Source: Alphaproteobacteria bacterium
GTDB taxonomy: Bacteria > Pseudomonadota > Alphaproteobacteria > Micavibrionales > Micavibrionaceae
Direction: 5' to 3'
Assembly: GCA_021776025.1 (NCBI GenBank)
Contig: JAJFGR010000013.1
Coordinates: forward strand, 1 to 55,092
DNA: 55,092 nucleotides
Made by a program: the position numbers and the translations under genes. A model generated the notes under the pieces. That model worked only from the letters and a program-made list of their open reading frames with translations. It ran no database searches and was not told where the DNA came from. Shown in pieces: positions 42,298-50,902 of this stretch. Each line of letters starts with the position of its first letter. Position 1 is the stretch's first letter.

Positions 42298-42890
42298 GTG
42301 CGCTTACGCTCTAACGTATAAAAGGTGAAGCTGGGCCGGTCGTTTTCCGGGTTGGCGTCATGTTTTTCTTCGGCAGCAATATTCCATTCATTCCAATCAA
42401 ATTCGGGGAAGAAAACGTGGCCGTCATATTCGCGGTCTAGCACAGTGATGTAGAGGCGATCCGTGTAGGGTAGCGTTTCTTTATAAATTTGCCCGCCGCC
42501 GGTGATGAAGACTTCGTCCACGCCCATCTGCGTCCCCATCTCTTTGGCTGCCTCAATCCCTTCTTCTAAGGATGCGTACACGAAGGGGCCTTCATTTATT
42601 TGCTTGTCAGCACCGGGACCTGCGGCGTCCATGTCCTCGAATATAGGTGATGGATTGTCATTGGGCATGTTCTGGAAAGACCGGCTGACCACAATGTTGG
42701 GACGACCGGGCAGGGGTTTGCCGAGGCTCTCATAAGATTTACGGCCCATCAAAATCGGTTTGCCCAGCGTTGTGCGTTTGAAATGTTTAAGATCTTCAGG
42801 CAGGTGCCAGATCATGCCGCCATCCTTGCCGATGGCGTGGTTTTTAGCGATGGCGACGATGGACGCGAGTACAGGCTTGTTTTCAGTCAT
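42294..42890 (-). CDS. folA: Dihydrofolate reductase
   Basis: This enzyme reduces dihydrofolate to tetrahydrofolate with NADPH. The 198-residue protein opens VLASIVAIAKNHAIGKDGGMIWHLPEDLKHFKR. The catalytic acid is the glutamate in LPEDL. NADPH motifs GRKSYESLG and ITGGGQIY are present. It is about 35 residues longer than usual because of an acidic, proline- and glycine-containing insert (about residues 77-100) after IVVSRSF. thyA, its metabolic partner, lies 1.7 kb away on the same strand, with folB in between. Confidence 0.94.
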   Translation of the reverse strand: MTENKPVLASIVAIAKNHAIGKDGGMIWHLPEDLKHFKRTTLGKPILMGRKSYESLGKPLPGRPNIVVSRSFQNMPNDNPSPIFEDMDAAGPGADKQINEGPFVYASLEEGIEAAKEMGTQMGVDEVFITGGGQIYKETLPYTDRLYITVLDREYDGHVFFPEFDWNEWNIAAEEKHDANPENDRPSFTFYTLERKRT

Positions 42891-42912
42891 GTTTCATATA
42901 TAAATCAGCCTG

Positions 42913-43287
42913 ATGGAAAGTCACGTTAAAATCTTTTTGGATTCCGTAGAAGTCCCCTTAAAAATCGGCATTTTTCCGCATGAGCAAAATGTGGCGCAGC
43001 GCGTGGTGGTGGATGTGGAGCTGTTTGCGGACCCTGATACATATTTGAAAACCGTTAATCTCGACACGATCATTGATTACGGCAAAGTTTATAACGCGAT
43101 TAAAAGCTGGGCAGACCGACCGCAGGTGCAGCTGATCGAAGATTATTTGAAAGAGCTGATGGCGCTGTGTTTTGATTTTGATGATGTGGCCGCCTGCCGG
43201 TTGGCTATCAAAAAAGCGGATGTGTTTGGTGAAAACCAAGGCGCGGGTGTTGAGCTATTTATGAACCGCGGCGATTGGCCGGGCTGA
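42913..43287 (+). CDS. folB: Dihydroneopterin aldolase-like protein
   Basis: This 124-residue protein belongs to the FolB family, which cleaves dihydroneopterin in folate synthesis. Seen are IFLDSVEVPLKIGIFPHEQ, the VDVEL strand, TIIDYGKVYNAI and VQLIEDYLKEL, with the substrate-binding glutamate in IED. The C-terminal lysine-containing motif AIKKADVFG is in place of the usual KP. It is divergent from folA, with 22 bases between the starts. Confidence 0.88.
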   Translation: MESHVKIFLDSVEVPLKIGIFPHEQNVAQRVVVDVELFADPDTYLKTVNLDTIIDYGKVYNAIKSWADRPQVQLIEDYLKELMALCFDFDDVAACRLAIKKADVFGENQGAGVELFMNRGDWPG

Positions 43288-43407
43288 TTTTACTCCTCTG
43301 TGGCTAAGGCGCTGAAATTAAAGTAGTCTTTAGTCGTGCAAGTTAACCGTTCTTTAAAGTTTAGTTCTTAAAATAGAACAGTAAAAATAAACTTTGAGGG
43401 TGTGGAA

Positions 43408-44097
43408 ATGAGCGATTTTACAAGTGCAGACCGTTTAGCGATGCTGAGCGAAGTATTGACTTATATGAATGGTGTAATGTCTGGGAATATCAGTCAATTT
43501 CCAAGAATATCAAAAATATTAGAGAATATGTCACCTGAGGGCATTGAAACTCTTAAAAATTATGCTGACAAGATTGATGGTGCTTTTAAACCTGAACAAG
43601 TTTTTGAAGACGCTCTTCATGGTTCATATGATTTGAATGATCTTAAGATAACTCTATCAAACCTTCTTAAGGAAGCGAATGATGTTGATGGCGACCTTAA
43701 TAATATAAGCCTTGCTGTTAAATCGCATATGCCAAACATTGAGGCGCTTGCAAGTGCTGATACCGTTGATCATAAAGCTCTATTTCAAGAAGTTTTTAAA
43801 ACGCTTGCGTTAGCCGCTGTGGGTGATGTGGCTAATTTTGTGAGAGGAAACCGTCCGACAGGTGAACAAGGTGCATTGGAGGTTTCTGAATATAAAGGCA
43901 GTTTCTATGCGACGATGATTGTTGCCGCAAATATAGCGAAGGAAAATGGCGTTGATGTTGATAAGGCGATACAGGAGCTTCAAGACCAGCATGAGGCCGG
44001 TTTGACTTCAACGTGGAAAACTGCAGGTGGTGAGGCAGCGCCTGAAGATCAGCATGCTTCGGTTGTTTCCAATGAGCAAACATATAAGCCGGTTTAA
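43408..44097 (+). CDS. Protein of unknown function, helical and soluble
   Basis: I do not recognise this 229-residue protein, which is mostly alpha-helical and acidic (LEVSEYKGSFYATMIVAANIAKENGVDVDKAIQELQDQ). It has no signal peptide or membrane segment. I start at the ATG at 43408 with GAGGG seven bases upstream; a GTG six bases earlier is also open. A dyad spans its stop codon. Confidence 0.65.
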   Translation: MSDFTSADRLAMLSEVLTYMNGVMSGNISQFPRISKILENMSPEGIETLKNYADKIDGAFKPEQVFEDALHGSYDLNDLKITLSNLLKEANDVDGDLNNISLAVKSHMPNIEALASADTVDHKALFQEVFKTLALAAVGDVANFVRGNRPTGEQGALEVSEYKGSFYATMIVAANIAKENGVDVDKAIQELQDQHEAGLTSTWKTAGGEAAPEDQHASVVSNEQTYKPV

Positions 44098-44108
44098 AAC
44101 TTAAACCG
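44090..44108. terminator. Dyad between convergent genes
   Basis: CGGTTTAA-AAC-TTAAACCG is an 8-bp inverted repeat with a three-base centre, spanning the stop of the plus-strand gene and lying just before the stop of the minus-strand gene. It lacks a T-run, so it is a weak terminator candidate for either side. Confidence 0.4.
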
Positions 44109-44115
44109 CGACTTT

Positions 44116-44637
44116 CTACTTCAAATCTCGAGCAATTGTGATTGATGCGACGCTGAGAAGCTGCGCGAACAGGGCGATACTCATATAGAGCAGATTTTTC
44201 TGCGATAATCGCGAGATTTCCACTTCCCATTCCTGTTTTTCAATAAAAACATGATCAATGCGGTCTATGGCTTTTTGTTGGCTGTCTTTGAGCTTCGTCA
44301 GCAATACTGGCAAAGTTTCAATATCTATGGGCGCTGAGGTTTGAGGTTGCAGGTGCTGCGCGTAGGCTTGCGTAAAATTCTGCAAGGCGCTTTCATCATA
44401 ATTATTGTGGCTGAGCACGGTATAGAGTGCGAGCATATTGAGCCGGTTTTCTTCTAAAACTGTATTTTGCCAGAGTGAGCGGATGAGTTCATTATGCCGA
44501 CCAACATCGCTGCGCAGTTTGGTAATGGTGATGTCGTTCTTGCGCACCAAATAGGTCGATGTTGAAACTGAGCTGATCATCATAAACAGCGCGAAGAAGA
44601 CGATGATCCAGCGAGTTTTTGCAGGTAATTTAATCAT
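44116..44637 (-). CDS. Membrane protein with a periplasmic helical domain
   Basis: This 173-residue protein has a membrane helix at ~9-28 (WIIVFFALFMMISSVSTSTYL), a ~120-residue helical stretch and a second helix at ~150-168. It ends shortly after the second helix. The layout is that of the sensor part of a chemoreceptor or histidine kinase without its cytoplasmic output domain. The function is unknown. It starts six bases after the thyA stop and is probably co-transcribed with it. Confidence 0.65.
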   Translation of the reverse strand: MIKLPAKTRWIIVFFALFMMISSVSTSTYLVRKNDITITKLRSDVGRHNELIRSLWQNTVLEENRLNMLALYTVLSHNNYDESALQNFTQAYAQHLQPQTSAPIDIETLPVLLTKLKDSQQKAIDRIDHVFIEKQEWEVEISRLSQKNLLYMSIALFAQLLSVASITIARDLK

Positions 44638-44642
44638 AGGAT

Positions 44643-45437
44643 TTAAACTGCTACCTTGGCTTTAATGTGGGGGTGGGCTTCGTAGCCGACCAGTTCAAAA
44701 TCTTCAAATTTAAAATCAAAAATTGATTCCACATGCGGATTGAGATGCATTTCCGGCAGTTTATATGGCTTGCGGGAAAGCTGTTCTTTGGTTTGTTCTA
44801 TATGGTTGGAATATAAATGCGCATCGCCGAAGGTATGGACGAACTCGCCGGGCTTAAGACCGCAAACTTGCGCCATCATCATGGTGAGCAGGGCGTATGA
44901 AGCGATGTTGAACGGTACGCCGAGGAAGATGTCGGCGCTGCGCTGGTAAAGCTGGCAGGAGAGCTTTCCATCTGCCACGTAGAATTGGAAGAAAGCGTGA
45001 CAAGGAGGCAGGGCCATCTGGTCAACTAGGCCGGGGTTAAAGGCGACAACCAGCAAGCGGCGGCTGTCCGGGTTACTCTTAATTTGTTCAACAATATTGG
45101 AAATTTGATCAATCGCTTGGCCATCAGCGGTCTTCCAGCTGCGCCACTGTTCGCCATAAACCGGGCCAAGATCGCCATTCTCATCGGCCCATTCATCCCA
45201 AATACGTACACCATTTTCTTTCAGATAGGCGGTATTGGTATCGCCGTCGAGGAACCAGAGCAGTTCATGAATGATCGATTTTAGGTGGCATTTTTTGGTT
45301 GTGATGAGGGGAAATCCGGCCTGCAGGTCAAAGCGCATTTGGCGGCCAAATACGCTGTAAGTCCCTGTTCCGGTGCGGTCTTCCTTCTTTGTGCCAGTTT
45401 CCAGCACATCACGCATTAAATCGAGATATTGTTTCAT
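44643..45437 (-). CDS. thyA: Thymidylate synthase
   Basis: This enzyme methylates dUMP to dTMP with methylenetetrahydrofolate. From the ATG at 45437 it has 264 residues, the same as the E. coli enzyme. The catalytic cysteine is Cys146 (LPPCHAFF), and the RTGTGT motif and [21 protein letters not shown] are intact. An upstream TTG adds 20 residues without family match and is rejected. No strong ribosome-binding site is seen. The gene is divergent from the tmRNA gene. Confidence 0.95.
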   Translation of the reverse strand: MKQYLDLMRDVLETGTKKEDRTGTGTYSVFGRQMRFDLQAGFPLITTKKCHLKSIIHELLWFLDGDTNTAYLKENGVRIWDEWADENGDLGPVYGEQWRSWKTADGQAIDQISNIVEQIKSNPDSRRLLVVAFNPGLVDQMALPPCHAFFQFYVADGKLSCQLYQRSADIFLGVPFNIASYALLTMMMAQVCGLKPGEFVHTFGDAHLYSNHIEQTKEQLSRKPYKLPEMHLNPHVESIFDFKFEDFELVGYEAHPHIKAKVAV

Positions 45438-45491
45438 GCTTAGTAATATGGGCGATTCTATAGCGTGAGTGAAGGGGAGAGCGCTAAAAAC

Positions 45492-45520
45492 TTCCAAAAA
45501 TTTAAAATCTCCCTTATAAT
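45492..45520 (+). promoter_or_regulatory. Promoter of the tmRNA gene
   Basis: A perfect TATAAT (45515-45520) lies just before the acceptor piece of ssrA. A weak -35 (TTCCAA, 45492-45497) is 17 bp upstream. Transcription should begin near 45527. Confidence 0.55.
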
Positions 45521-45722
45521 GGTAGGTGCCGGGCTTGCTCGGCTATGACGTTACACGTTGTTGCGGAATAGACGTCCGTGGACCCCGGGGCAGTACCGGG
45601 CAGCTCCACCATTTTTAGCTTAACGAGGCTAAAGAACATGGGGCTGAAACAGGATCGACACACGCAGTAAAGGTGACATGCGGCGTCCGGCTTTCCGCCG
45701 TTACCGGGAAACGTTTATAAAT

Positions 45723-45794
45723 GCAAACGATAACTCAGCATTTGTAGCAGCCAACGACAACTCTGTTGTTGCTGGTGAAGCGATTGCTGCCTAA
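45723..45794 (+). other. tmRNA tag reading frame, duplicated ANDNS motif
   Basis: The frame from the resume codon GCA (45723) to TAA (45792-45794) has 23 codons. It reads ANDNSAFVA, then ANDNSVV, then AGEAIAA. The ANDN start and the AA end are usual for alphaproteobacterial tags (Caulobacter: 14 residues with the charged alanine). The middle repeats the ANDNS block, making the tag about 24 residues including the charged alanine. The final hydrophobic AIAA should be read by ClpX, and ANDN by the SspB adaptor. Confidence 0.88.
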
Positions 45795-45854
45795 CGGCAA
45801 TAATCGTGCGCTACGCACTTAATTCCTGAGGACTAATGCCTTCAGGTGGGGTCT

Positions 45855-45889
45855 GGGCCGAACCTCGCAACAGAATCGGCCCATTTTTT
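45855..45889 (+). terminator. Terminator of ssrA
   Basis: GGGCCGA (45855-45861) pairs with TCGGCCC (45876-45882) around a 14-base loop, followed by ATTTTTT. Confidence 0.85.
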
Positions 45890-46050
45890 AAAAAATTTAG
45901 ACGTGATAATACGAGATGGCACCGCCCTTCTTGTTTAAAGGCAAACAAAACCTTTGATTTTGCTTTGCGTGACTACCTCGCAACAGAAAGTCACCATTTT
46001 CTTATTCTCTTTCCCATTGACGATTTCAAACGCTCAGGCATCATACAAAC

Positions 46051-48021
46051 ATGTCTGATGAAGTTTATGATCCTCGCCCAATATTTTACCGCACTGGAGG
46101 ATGTTTATGGTTGCTCGGGTTTGTGTTTGCCCTCATGCCGTTTACCGCCTATGAAGCGGAAAGCTTTATGCTGACCGTGCTCTGCACGGTGTTTTCGGCG
46201 CTGTGCGTTCTGGCGGTGGCGCCGCCGGAGAATTTAAAAAACGCGCTGCGATCTCCTGTCGTCATATTGGCGCTGGCGTTTTGGGTGCTGGCTTTTATTA
46301 GCGCGCTTCTGTCCGAGGTTTCTTTTGTCAGCTTTATTTATTTCTGTTTCTTTAGCGTGTTTCCACTCGGCTTTTTTGCCTTTGTTATGCATGGTGGTGC
46401 GCGCGCATTTGCTCAGCCCATCGCGATCGGGCTTGCAGGGCTGTATGCTTTGCTTGGTCTAGCCTGTCTTGCGCAATATTTCTTTTTGCCTGAAGTGTTG
46501 CTGAGCGGTTATGTCGCTTGGCCGCTGGCCAACCCAAATTCTTTGGGCGGGTTATTATCGCTGGGGCTTTTCGGCAGTTTTGGGTGGATGCTGGCCGCGC
46601 AAAGCCGCGCGGCCTCAAATATGGCGCTGGTTTTATCGGCACTGTTAATGGTGGCGATTTTTACAACAGGCAGCCGGGGTACGCTCTTTAGCGTGCTTCC
46701 CGTTTTGGCTATTTTTGCGCTCTTCGCGCGGGCGCATATTCAAAAACACAAAAAATGCACGGTGATTTTGTTGGGGTTAGGCGCGATCACTTTTGTGCTG
46801 ATCAGTGTTTTTTCACCCGTGGGTAGTGCATCCCCGGCGGCGCTGCTGGAGCGCACTTTCGACGGAACGCAATCGCTGCTTTGGTCACGGCCTGCGATCT
46901 GGGACAGCGCGGTGCAAATTCTGCAAAGCAATCTTCTGATGGGCACGGGCATTGGCACTTTCTTTTTGTATTATCCTGAGGTCAGAAGTGTGGCTGATGG
47001 AAATACGGCGGGCCTTATGGCGCATTCCGATCCGCTGCAATTTGCGGTGGAGATGGGCATTTTGGCGCCCGTAATTTTTTATGTGCTGATTGGTTTTGCA
47101 GTCATACGGACAATGCGGGCGCTCAAAATACTGGTAGCGGATGATGTGCGGCGCGTTTTCATTCTCGCCCCGTTCTGCGGCTTTGGAGTTTTGGTGGTGC
47201 ATGCGCATATCAGTTTTCATTTCCATGTGCTGTCGATTTTGATGGTGGGAGGGCTCTTGCTTGGTTTTTGGTTTGTGCAAACGGGCAAGATACTCGGGCA
47301 GGTTCATGATAGCGCCCCTCAAGAACCGTTTGAAAATGCAACTGTCCGCTGGGGTTTGGCGCTGCCGTTATTGGCTGTGCTCGGTTTGTTTAGCGCTGCA
47401 CAATCTAGCGAAATTTTGGTTAATCGCGGGCAGGACGCTTTGATGCGCGGTGATATGAACGCGTTTGCCGATGATATAAACCGCGCGGGGAAACTCTCTT
47501 ATAATCGCAATGCTCGGGCGCTCATAGCGGCGACGAATGTGCCTTTGGGCATTCTTCAGCTCAACGCGCCGATTCTGCCAAAAGATGAGGTGGGCAAAAT
47601 CTATGCTCAGGTTGAGAGTTTGCTCGACCGGGCGGAAAGCGCTAATCCGCGTTTGGTGCAAATTTCGTATCATCGGGCTGAGCTGTATTCATTTGCTTAT
47701 CCGTTTTTGCCGGAAGCGGCCAAAGAGGGCGGCAGCGCGGCGTATTATTTGAGAGTGGCTTTGGCGCTTGATCCCTTGCATTTGGGCTCGCGGATAATGC
47801 TGGCGGATATGACCGCTCGCAGCGGTGAAAAACGCGAGGCGCTTGAGATTCTTAAAGAAGGTTTGGCTTGGCGCTATAAAACGCAGAACCCGCGTTTCTT
47901 TCTTGAGAAAACGATGGCATATGCCGAGGAGCTTGGTAATGATGAGGTCTTGGAGAAAGCCCGGCGCGAATTTAAAATATATTTCCCACAGAGTAATGTT
48001 GCAGGAGCGAAAGGTTCATGA
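46051..48021 (+). CDS. O-antigen ligase/polymerase-like membrane protein with TPR-like tail
   Basis: This 656-residue protein has about twelve membrane segments in residues ~15-455, with the Wzy_C/O-antigen-ligase pattern around residues 190-330 (TTGSRGTLFSVLP, LLMGTGIGTFFLYYPE, HSDPLQFAVEMGILAP). A soluble C-terminal part (~470-650) is rich in short helical repeats (AFADDINRAGKLSYNRNARA, KREALEILKEGL), like TPRs. Relatives join O-antigen or other glycan to a carrier or polymerise it in the inner membrane. No other glycan genes are nearby. The ribosome-binding site is weak. Its stop overlaps the next ATG (ATGA). Confidence 0.83.
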   Translation: MSDEVYDPRPIFYRTGGCLWLLGFVFALMPFTAYEAESFMLTVLCTVFSALCVLAVAPPENLKNALRSPVVILALAFWVLAFISALLSEVSFVSFIYFCFFSVFPLGFFAFVMHGGARAFAQPIAIGLAGLYALLGLACLAQYFFLPEVLLSGYVAWPLANPNSLGGLLSLGLFGSFGWMLAAQSRAASNMALVLSALLMVAIFTTGSRGTLFSVLPVLAIFALFARAHIQKHKKCTVILLGLGAITFVLISVFSPVGSASPAALLERTFDGTQSLLWSRPAIWDSAVQILQSNLLMGTGIGTFFLYYPEVRSVADGNTAGLMAHSDPLQFAVEMGILAPVIFYVLIGFAVIRTMRALKILVADDVRRVFILAPFCGFGVLVVHAHISFHFHVLSILMVGGLLLGFWFVQTGKILGQVHDSAPQEPFENATVRWGLALPLLAVLGLFSAAQSSEILVNRGQDALMRGDMNAFADDINRAGKLSYNRNARALIAATNVPLGILQLNAPILPKDEVGKIYAQVESLLDRAESANPRLVQISYHRAELYSFAYPFLPEAAKEGGSAAYYLRVALALDPLHLGSRIMLADMTARSGEKREALEILKEGLAWRYKTQNPRFFLEKTMAYAEELGNDEVLEKARREFKIYFPQSNVAGAKGS

Positions 48022-48695
48022 GCCCGGAATCGTTTGCGAGTCCGCCTCTGCTTAATATTTTGTGTCTGTCTTTGGGCGCAGCTATTTTCTTTACGCCGCA
48101 TATTTGGCTGTGCCGTCAATTGAAAAATTCGGGCGGGCAGAACGGGACTTTGGCGGATAGTGTTTTTAAAACAGCTATGGCTACGCTGTTTGCTGTGACG
48201 GTTTTATCGTTTTTGAATGGATTATCTATTGATGCTGGCCTTTTTTGGCCAGAAATAGTGATGGCTTGTTTGATGATGACAGGGGCATTCATTTATCATT
48301 GTTATATTCAAAAGCGCTCGTTTCGCAACGCTCCGAAAAAATTAGCGTTATTTTTACTGCGTACAGTTTTGACGGTGCTGGCGCTGGTTGCCGCGACGAC
48401 GTTTTTAATTCAGACATTTATGCTGGGTTTTGCGGTTTTGAATGTGAACTTTAATGGCACGTTTTTTCAGCCTGTACGTGATGCAACCTTTATAACCGGG
48501 GCGTTATGGATTGGTGCGCTGTATTGGTTATGTGAGAGGCAAGGAGGATCTGGGGCTGTAAAATTTCACCAACTGCTTTGGCCTTTGGCGCTGGGGCTTT
48601 TGATTATTATGATACCGATGCTGGCGCAGAATTTTGTGAATTCTGAAGAGTTTCAGGATTCACGACATAAACCACCTCCTCTACATAAGGTGTAA
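48018..48695 (+). CDS. Polytopic membrane protein of unknown function
   Basis: This 225-residue protein has about six hydrophobic segments (ILCLSLGAAIFFTPHIWL, VTVLSFLNGLSI, LALVAATTFLIQTFMLGFAVL). It has no family I can name. It is translationally coupled to the O-antigen-ligase-like gene and may help it, which is inference. Confidence 0.68.
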   Translation: MSPESFASPPLLNILCLSLGAAIFFTPHIWLCRQLKNSGGQNGTLADSVFKTAMATLFAVTVLSFLNGLSIDAGLFWPEIVMACLMMTGAFIYHCYIQKRSFRNAPKKLALFLLRTVLTVLALVAATTFLIQTFMLGFAVLNVNFNGTFFQPVRDATFITGALWIGALYWLCERQGGSGAVKFHQLLWPLALGLLIIMIPMLAQNFVNSEEFQDSRHKPPPLHKV

Positions 48696-48822
48696 ATATT
48701 GTCCACAGCGAAGATTGCCGATTATTGGGGCTGTGCTGGTCAGCTAGGCCTGTTTCGTGCGATTCATAATAAATCAAGATCTTCTCTTGATTTCCTGCCA
48801 CTTATTTGCACTGATATTATTC

Positions 48823-49362
48823 ATGAATGACGACGACGATATACTACGCTATGACAAAATGGTTGAAACAGCTCTTCGCGGGGTTGTTAAAAGCTCTGTT
48901 GAAGAGGTTATGAAACAACATAGTGAAAGCGGGCATGGTGATAGTGGTGGCATGCCCGGTGAGCATCATTTTTATATTACGTTTTTGACAGATTATACCG
49001 GTGTTCAAATTCCTGATTACCTGCGGGATCGCTACCCCGGTGAGATGACGATCGTTTTGCAGTATCAGTTTTCCGATCTGGATGTGAATGATGAACGCAT
49101 GACCGTGACGCTGTCTTTTAACAATGTGCCGGAGCGATTAGAAATTCCGTTGGCGGCTATTAGCATCTTTGCCGATCCTTCTGTGAATTTTGCACTGCAG
49201 TTTCAGCCTTTGGGTGAATCTATGGATGACGCGGAGCTGGCCATTCTCGATGAGCTTGAAGATGATGACGGGCCTGATGATGACGGCACCGGCGGCGGTA
49301 AAGGTAAAGGCGGAGATGATACCGGGCAGGTTATCTCTCTTGATCAATTCCGAAAAAAATAA
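48823..49362 (+). CDS. sspB: SspB-family ClpXP adaptor (alphaproteobacterial type)
   Basis: This 179-residue cytoplasmic adaptor hands ssrA-tagged proteins to ClpXP. The fold starts after an N-terminal helix (RYDKMVETALRGVVKSSVEEVMKQ) with FYITFLTDYTGVQIPDYLRDRYPGEMTIVLQYQFSDL and LSFNNVPERLEIPLAAISIFADPSVNFALQF, the tag-binding core. An acidic, glycine-rich linker follows, and the tail GQVISLDQFRKK is the ClpX-binding module. I start at the ATG at 48823 (MNDDDD); the upstream frame is hydrophobic and atypical. No ribosome-binding site is clear. It lies 3 kb from the tmRNA whose tag it should recognise. Confidence 0.9.
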   Translation: MNDDDDILRYDKMVETALRGVVKSSVEEVMKQHSESGHGDSGGMPGEHHFYITFLTDYTGVQIPDYLRDRYPGEMTIVLQYQFSDLDVNDERMTVTLSFNNVPERLEIPLAAISIFADPSVNFALQFQPLGESMDDAELAILDELEDDDGPDDDGTGGGKGKGGDDTGQVISLDQFRKK

Positions 49363-49387
49363 GAAAAACCCTATCAAAGGAATCTCG

Positions 49388-50284
49388 TTGTATTCACCTG
49401 AACAAGGTCCATACAGAGTTTTGTTAAAGCGCGGCGAGTTTGTTGACGAAGCGCGCGGTGGACGCGCAGTTCCTTATAAAATATATCATCCGGCTGAACA
49501 TGATCTGGAAATCATGCCAGTGATACTGTGGAGTCACGGGTTTGGCGGTAGCCGCGATGGGGCGGCCTTCATCTCGCGTTATTTAACCTCTTACGGCTAT
49601 ACGCTGGTGCATGTCACGCATGAGGGCACGGACAGTAGTTTGTGGGAGGGAAAGTCTGAGCATCCGTGGGATATTTTGCGTAAAGTTTCGGTGACCCGGG
49701 AGACAACGCTCAACCGCATGTATGATGTGCCGTTTGTTCTGGATAGCCTAGCTGGCTGGGCCGCAGAAAACCCGGAGGTAGGGCAATATATGGATTTGCA
49801 GAGTTTGGGGATGTCCGGACATTCTTTTGGCGCGATGACAACGCAAGTGATGGCTGGGCAGATGTTTCCAGATGTTGATGGTCAGTTGATTTCATTGCGC
49901 GAGCCGCGTTTCAAAGCCGGCATTCTCTATTCGCCTGTCCCGATCCGCCATTTGGTGGGCGAGGAGCCGGAGCCGCATATTTACGGACCAATTGATATTC
50001 CTTTGCTGCATATGACCGGAACGGACGATGCCTCACCGATTGAAAATTTCGGCTATGAGCGGCGTTTAGTCGTCCATGAATATTCTGCACATCCCGAAAA
50101 ATATCTGCAGGTGCTCGAGGGTGGCGATCATATGGTTTATAACGGCACGCGCGGGAAGCTTGATGCTAACCCCAACCGCGAGGAGCATGAAGGGTTGATT
50201 AAAACGGCGGCGCTGGCCTTTTGGGATGCACAGCTTAAAGGTGATGATGCGGCTCGGGCTTTCTTGCAGAAAAGTTGCACATAA
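49388..50284 (+). CDS. Alpha/beta hydrolase, chlorophyllase/dienelactone-hydrolase-like
   Basis: From a TTG at 49388 (298 residues) the protein reads LYSPEQGPYRVL, then VILWSHGFGGSRDGA (oxyanion region), MSGHSFGAMT (nucleophile serine) and VLEGGDHMVY (histidine). The acid is probably in MTGTDDASP. No signal peptide is seen. I choose the TTG because AAAGGAA lies seven bases upstream and no ATG is available before the family sequence begins. The frame is open far into sspB, which should not be counted. The substrate is unknown. Confidence 0.78.
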   Translation: MYSPEQGPYRVLLKRGEFVDEARGGRAVPYKIYHPAEHDLEIMPVILWSHGFGGSRDGAAFISRYLTSYGYTLVHVTHEGTDSSLWEGKSEHPWDILRKVSVTRETTLNRMYDVPFVLDSLAGWAAENPEVGQYMDLQSLGMSGHSFGAMTTQVMAGQMFPDVDGQLISLREPRFKAGILYSPVPIRHLVGEEPEPHIYGPIDIPLLHMTGTDDASPIENFGYERRLVVHEYSAHPEKYLQVLEGGDHMVYNGTRGKLDANPNREEHEGLIKTAALAFWDAQLKGDDAARAFLQKSCT

Positions 50285-50335
50285 TTTTTTCAAGGTTTAT
50301 ATTCTCTCAGTCTCGATAAATTGAAAGGTTACGCT

Positions 50336-50863
50336 ATGAAATCTCTACTGACTGCGGTTATTGCTTTGTTCGTGTTTATATCGATGCCTGCTCAAGCTGG
50401 GCTCGATCTGGAAAATCAGACGGAAATTAATATTCCGGCGCTAGATCTTGATAATGATGGACGGATTATGCGTGAAGAAGCGGCGAAATATCTCTTCTTC
50501 TATTTGGATCATGACGGGAATGAAGTTCTCACCAAGGGTGAGTATCATCGCGAGCGGCCGATCACCGTCCTGCCGTATGAAGCGGAAAGCGTGAATTTTA
50601 TCGACCTGAATAATGACAAGCAAAATGATGAAGGTGTTTATACAACCGAGACATTTTTGCAAATGGTTTATGTTGGTGAATATGATCCGTCTGATGAGGG
50701 CATTAAAGCCTATAACATGATGGATCTTAATTTTTTGCGCATGGATAGGGATAAAAGCAAAGGCGTTGAGCTCGATGAATGGCAGAAACATTATCTGAAA
50801 TTCGCTGCGAAAAAACCGAATATAGCGCCGAAGGCCGCAGATAACGATTTTTATGCGCAGTAG
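50336..50863 (+). CDS. Exported EF-hand calcium-binding protein
   Basis: This 175-residue protein has a signal peptide (cut after AQA) and EF-hand loops at residues 37-48 (DLDNDGRIMREE), 58-69 (DHDGNEVLTKGE) and 137-148 (DRDKSKGVELDE), plus an imperfect one near 90 (DLNNDKQNDEG). It may sense or buffer calcium in the periplasm. I start at the ATG at 50336, preceded by GAAAGG. A partner is not evident. Confidence 0.82.
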   Translation: MKSLLTAVIALFVFISMPAQAGLDLENQTEINIPALDLDNDGRIMREEAAKYLFFYLDHDGNEVLTKGEYHRERPITVLPYEAESVNFIDLNNDKQNDEGVYTTETFLQMVYVGEYDPSDEGIKAYNMMDLNFLRMDRDKSKGVELDEWQKHYLKFAAKKPNIAPKAADNDFYAQ

Positions 50864-50902
50864 GCTATAGACATTTGCAGGGAAATCACTATTTCTTAGC
50901 GT

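Larger units (their letters stand above)
45527..45890 (+). ncRNA. ssrA: Circularly permuted two-piece tmRNA (ssrA)
   Basis: tmRNA rescues stalled ribosomes and adds a degradation tag. Here the 3' acceptor part comes first: a T-arm-like CCCGG/CCGGG stem, then CAGCTCC, discriminator A and CCA ending at 45611. A 28-base spacer follows (45612-45639). The 5' part begins GGGGCTGAAAC at 45640, and its first seven bases pair with CAGCTCC (one G-U pair). The tag frame lies at 45723-45794, and a terminator at 45855-45889. This permuted order, processed to two RNAs, is known for alphaproteobacteria. The exact mature ends are estimated. Confidence 0.93.

Noticed and set aside
46051..46350. Alternative short frames at the start of the O-antigen-ligase-like gene (for example 45836-46174)
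   Set aside because: They begin in the tmRNA 3' region and have no membrane pattern. The frame from 46051 carries the family sequence.
48757..48822. Upstream start for SspB with a hydrophobic lead
   Set aside because: SspB is cytoplasmic and the family begins near MNDDDD. The extra residues have no counterpart.
49190..49387. Start of the hydrolase deep within sspB
   Set aside because: The residues are low-complexity shadow sequence of sspB. A TTG with AAAGGAA fits the family start.
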